Source: an uncultured Sphingomonas sp. (lineage in GTDB: Bacteria; Pseudomonadota; Alphaproteobacteria; Sphingomonadales; Sphingomonadaceae). Taken from it: DNA of 40,929 nt. Positions 39,904 to 40,929 of the stretch are shown here, piece by piece. The notes under the pieces are model-generated. The model had not been told where the DNA came from. It saw only the letters and a program-made list of their open reading frames with translations, and searched no databases. The stretch covers positions 1 through 40,929 of the forward strand of contig CAJYSA010000115.1 of the NCBI GenBank assembly GCA_913777325.1, in the 5' to 3' direction. How positions within the stretch are numbered: position 1 is the stretch's first letter; the number at the start of each line of letters is the position of its first letter. The translations under genes were made by a program, and so were the position numbers.

Positions 39904-40554
39904 CTAGGCCACGTAATGCGCGGTCGTCTTCGCCTTCACCTCGTCAGCGGTGACCCCGGGCGCCAGTTCGACCAGCTTGAACGGCGTATCGTGATCCACA
40001 CGCTGGAACACCGCCAGATCGGTGACGATCATGTCGACGACGTTGCGCCCGGTCAGCGGCAGGCTGCACTGGGGCAAGAACTTCGGGCTGCCATCCTTGG
40101 AGACATGCTCCATCACCACGATGATCTTCTTGACGCCCGCGACCAGATCCATCGCGCCGCCCATCCCCTTGATCATCTTGCCGGGGATCATCCAGTTCGC
40201 GATGTCGCCGCCCTCGGACACTTCCATCGCGCCCAGCACGGTCAGGTCGATATGCCCGCCACGGATCATCGCGAAGCTCTGCTCGCTGCCGAAATAGGCC
40301 GAGGACGGCAGCTCGCTGATCGTCTGCTTGCCGGCATTGATCAGGTCGGGGTCGACCGCGTCGTCATAGGGAAACGGCCCGATGCCGAGCATCCCGTTTT
40401 CGGACTGGAGCGTTACCGTCATCCCGGCGGGGATGTTGTTCGCCACCAGCGTCGGGATGCCGATGCCCAGGTTGACGTAATATCCGTCCTTCAGCTCGCG
40501 CGCGGCGCGCGCGGCCATGCCGTTGCGGTCCCAGCCCTTCGCATCCTGCGACAT
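39904..40554 (-). CDS. scoB: 3-oxoacid CoA-transferase subunit B
   Basis: This 216-residue subunit catalyses transfer of CoA between succinyl-CoA and a 3-oxoacid, as in ketone-body or 3-oxoadipate use. The catalytic glutamate is in [13 protein letters not shown] near residue 53. Other family motifs are [18 protein letters not shown] near residue 25, [12 protein letters not shown] near 73 and [21 protein letters not shown] near 130, which contacts CoA. The usual subunit A gene is not directly upstream here: the next gene is an acid phosphatase, so scoA, if present, is elsewhere or beyond the window. Substrate (acetoacetate or 3-oxoadipate) is not decided. Confidence 0.93.
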   Translation of the reverse strand: MSQDAKGWDRNGMAARAARELKDGYYVNLGIGIPTLVANNIPAGMTVTLQSENGMLGIGPFPYDDAVDPDLINAGKQTISELPSSAYFGSEQSFAMIRGGHIDLTVLGAMEVSEGGDIANWMIPGKMIKGMGGAMDLVAGVKKIIVVMEHVSKDGSPKFLPQCSLPLTGRNVVDMIVTDLAVFQRVDHDTPFKLVELAPGVTADEVKAKTTAHYVA

Positions 40555-40591
40555 CAGTTCCGGCTCCCGTTATGTGTAGTGGCGGTGACGC

Positions 40592-40929
40592 TCACGGCGC
40601 GTCGGTCCAGCGTTTGTCGGCGGGGAAGGTCTCGTCCCAGCTCGTGCCCAGCCCGGTGCCGTACACCGGGTTGGGCAACACGAACCAGCCGTTGCCCCAG
40701 CGTGCCTCGATCGGCGCCACCGCGGTCAGCATCCGCCGCCCGATCGCGGGCGCGGGGCCGGGCGGATTGAACAGGTCGGCGAAATCGCCCAGCTGGTCCC
40801 CCGCCATCGCCACCACGCAATAACGCGCCGCGATCGCCTGTCGCCGCCCGTCCTTGCCCGACGCGCCATCGACGTCGCCCTTCAGGAACAATGTCTCACC
40901 GTGCACGAAGTCGCCCAGCCCGGCATTCT
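40592..40929 (-). CDS. HAD-superfamily acid phosphatase, C-terminal part (cut by window edge)
   Basis: The frame is open to the window end, so only the last 112 residues or so are seen. They resemble the C-terminus of the HAD-type acid phosphatase group related to lipoprotein e(P4)/class C phosphatases. RRQAIAARYCVVAMAGDQLGDFADLFN contains the late acidic motif that helps bind magnesium (GDQLGDF), and RWGNGWFVLPNPVYGTGLG is the usual ending. A GTG at 40906 is an internal codon, not a start. The product would dephosphorylate small organic phosphates outside the cytoplasm. Function is therefore consistent with phosphorus acquisition, but the catalytic N-terminal DxDxT motif lies off the window. 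Confidence 0.75.
   Translation of the reverse strand, partial: NAGLGDFVHGETLFLKGDVDGASGKDGRRQAIAARYCVVAMAGDQLGDFADLFNPPGPAPAIGRRMLTAVAPIEARWGNGWFVLPNPVYGTGLGTSWDETFPADKRWTDAP

Noticed and set aside
1-40929. CRISPR array, prophage or defence island
   Set aside because: No regularly spaced repeats, no cas, phage structural or known defence gene is visible; the genes are mostly ordinary chromosomal functions.

Overview
The window is about 41 kb of G+C-rich chromosome that looks like a sphingomonad (Alphaproteobacteria, Sphingomonadales). The support is gene content: a SciP (DUF1153) cell-cycle regulator, a DUF1476 (F1-ATPase zeta inhibitor)-BolA-Grx4 cluster, MlaE with a fused STAS domain, two long tandem TonB-dependent receptors, a DUF6481 protein, and many short overlaps between genes. 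I assign the group by family resemblance only; no 16S gene or other decisive marker lies in the window.

Layout. 1-124 is the truncated end of an IS21-like insertion sequence. It is followed by a gene-free, less G+C-rich strip that ends at a tRNA-Ser(GGA) gene (574-664, minus). 758-1606 encodes an exported cyclophilin-like protein. 1613-5268 (minus) is an Mla-type lipid-transport operon (STAS-MlaE, MlaF, MlaD, auxiliary lipoprotein), with a DUF445 membrane protein upstream. 6828-11230 (minus) is an RND efflux pair (adaptor, then pump), divergent from a SIMPL-domain protein across a perfect palindrome that is a good operator candidate. 12190-14389 holds a GlsB/YeaQ protein, sciP, a 57-codon ORF and mnmA. 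14543-17020 holds a small lipoprotein, an SMP-30-like protein, a DUF2256 zinc-finger protein and a class I glutamine amidotransferase.

17187-24743 (plus) reads as one phosphorus-scavenging operon: a Tat-exported PhoD phosphatase, two paralogous TonB-dependent receptors, and a Tat-exported glycerophosphodiester phosphodiesterase. I infer that the receptors import, or capture for hydrolysis, an organophosphate that the two enzymes cleave. 24747-26899 holds a DUF6481 protein with a hairpin leader, a spermidine-synthase-like protein and a CDF metal exporter. 26900-31787 (minus) holds a prolyl oligopeptidase, NadA, a DUF4230 protein and an MBL-fold hydrolase.

31858-34857 is a BlaI repressor plus M56 metallopeptidase pair, divergent from a class A beta-lactamase across two BlaI-type operators. 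The M56 protein has no penicillin-binding sensor domain. 34864-39017 (minus) holds grxD, bolA, the DUF1476 gene, a quinone oxidoreductase, leuD, a 35-residue peptide gene and leuC. The peptide gene lies between leuC and leuD and its stop overlaps the leuD start. 39208-40929 (minus) holds a glutathione transferase, a CoA-transferase B subunit and the C-terminal end of an acid phosphatase cut off by the window edge.

Two long perfect palindromes (29055-29129 and 39107-39181) are copies of one dispersed repeat family, and a different inverted repeat lies at 6699-6803. I saw no CRISPR array, prophage, complete transposon or rRNA. The most interesting items are the phosphorus locus, the sensor-less beta-lactamase control locus, the leuC-leuD peptide and the DUF6481 leader.
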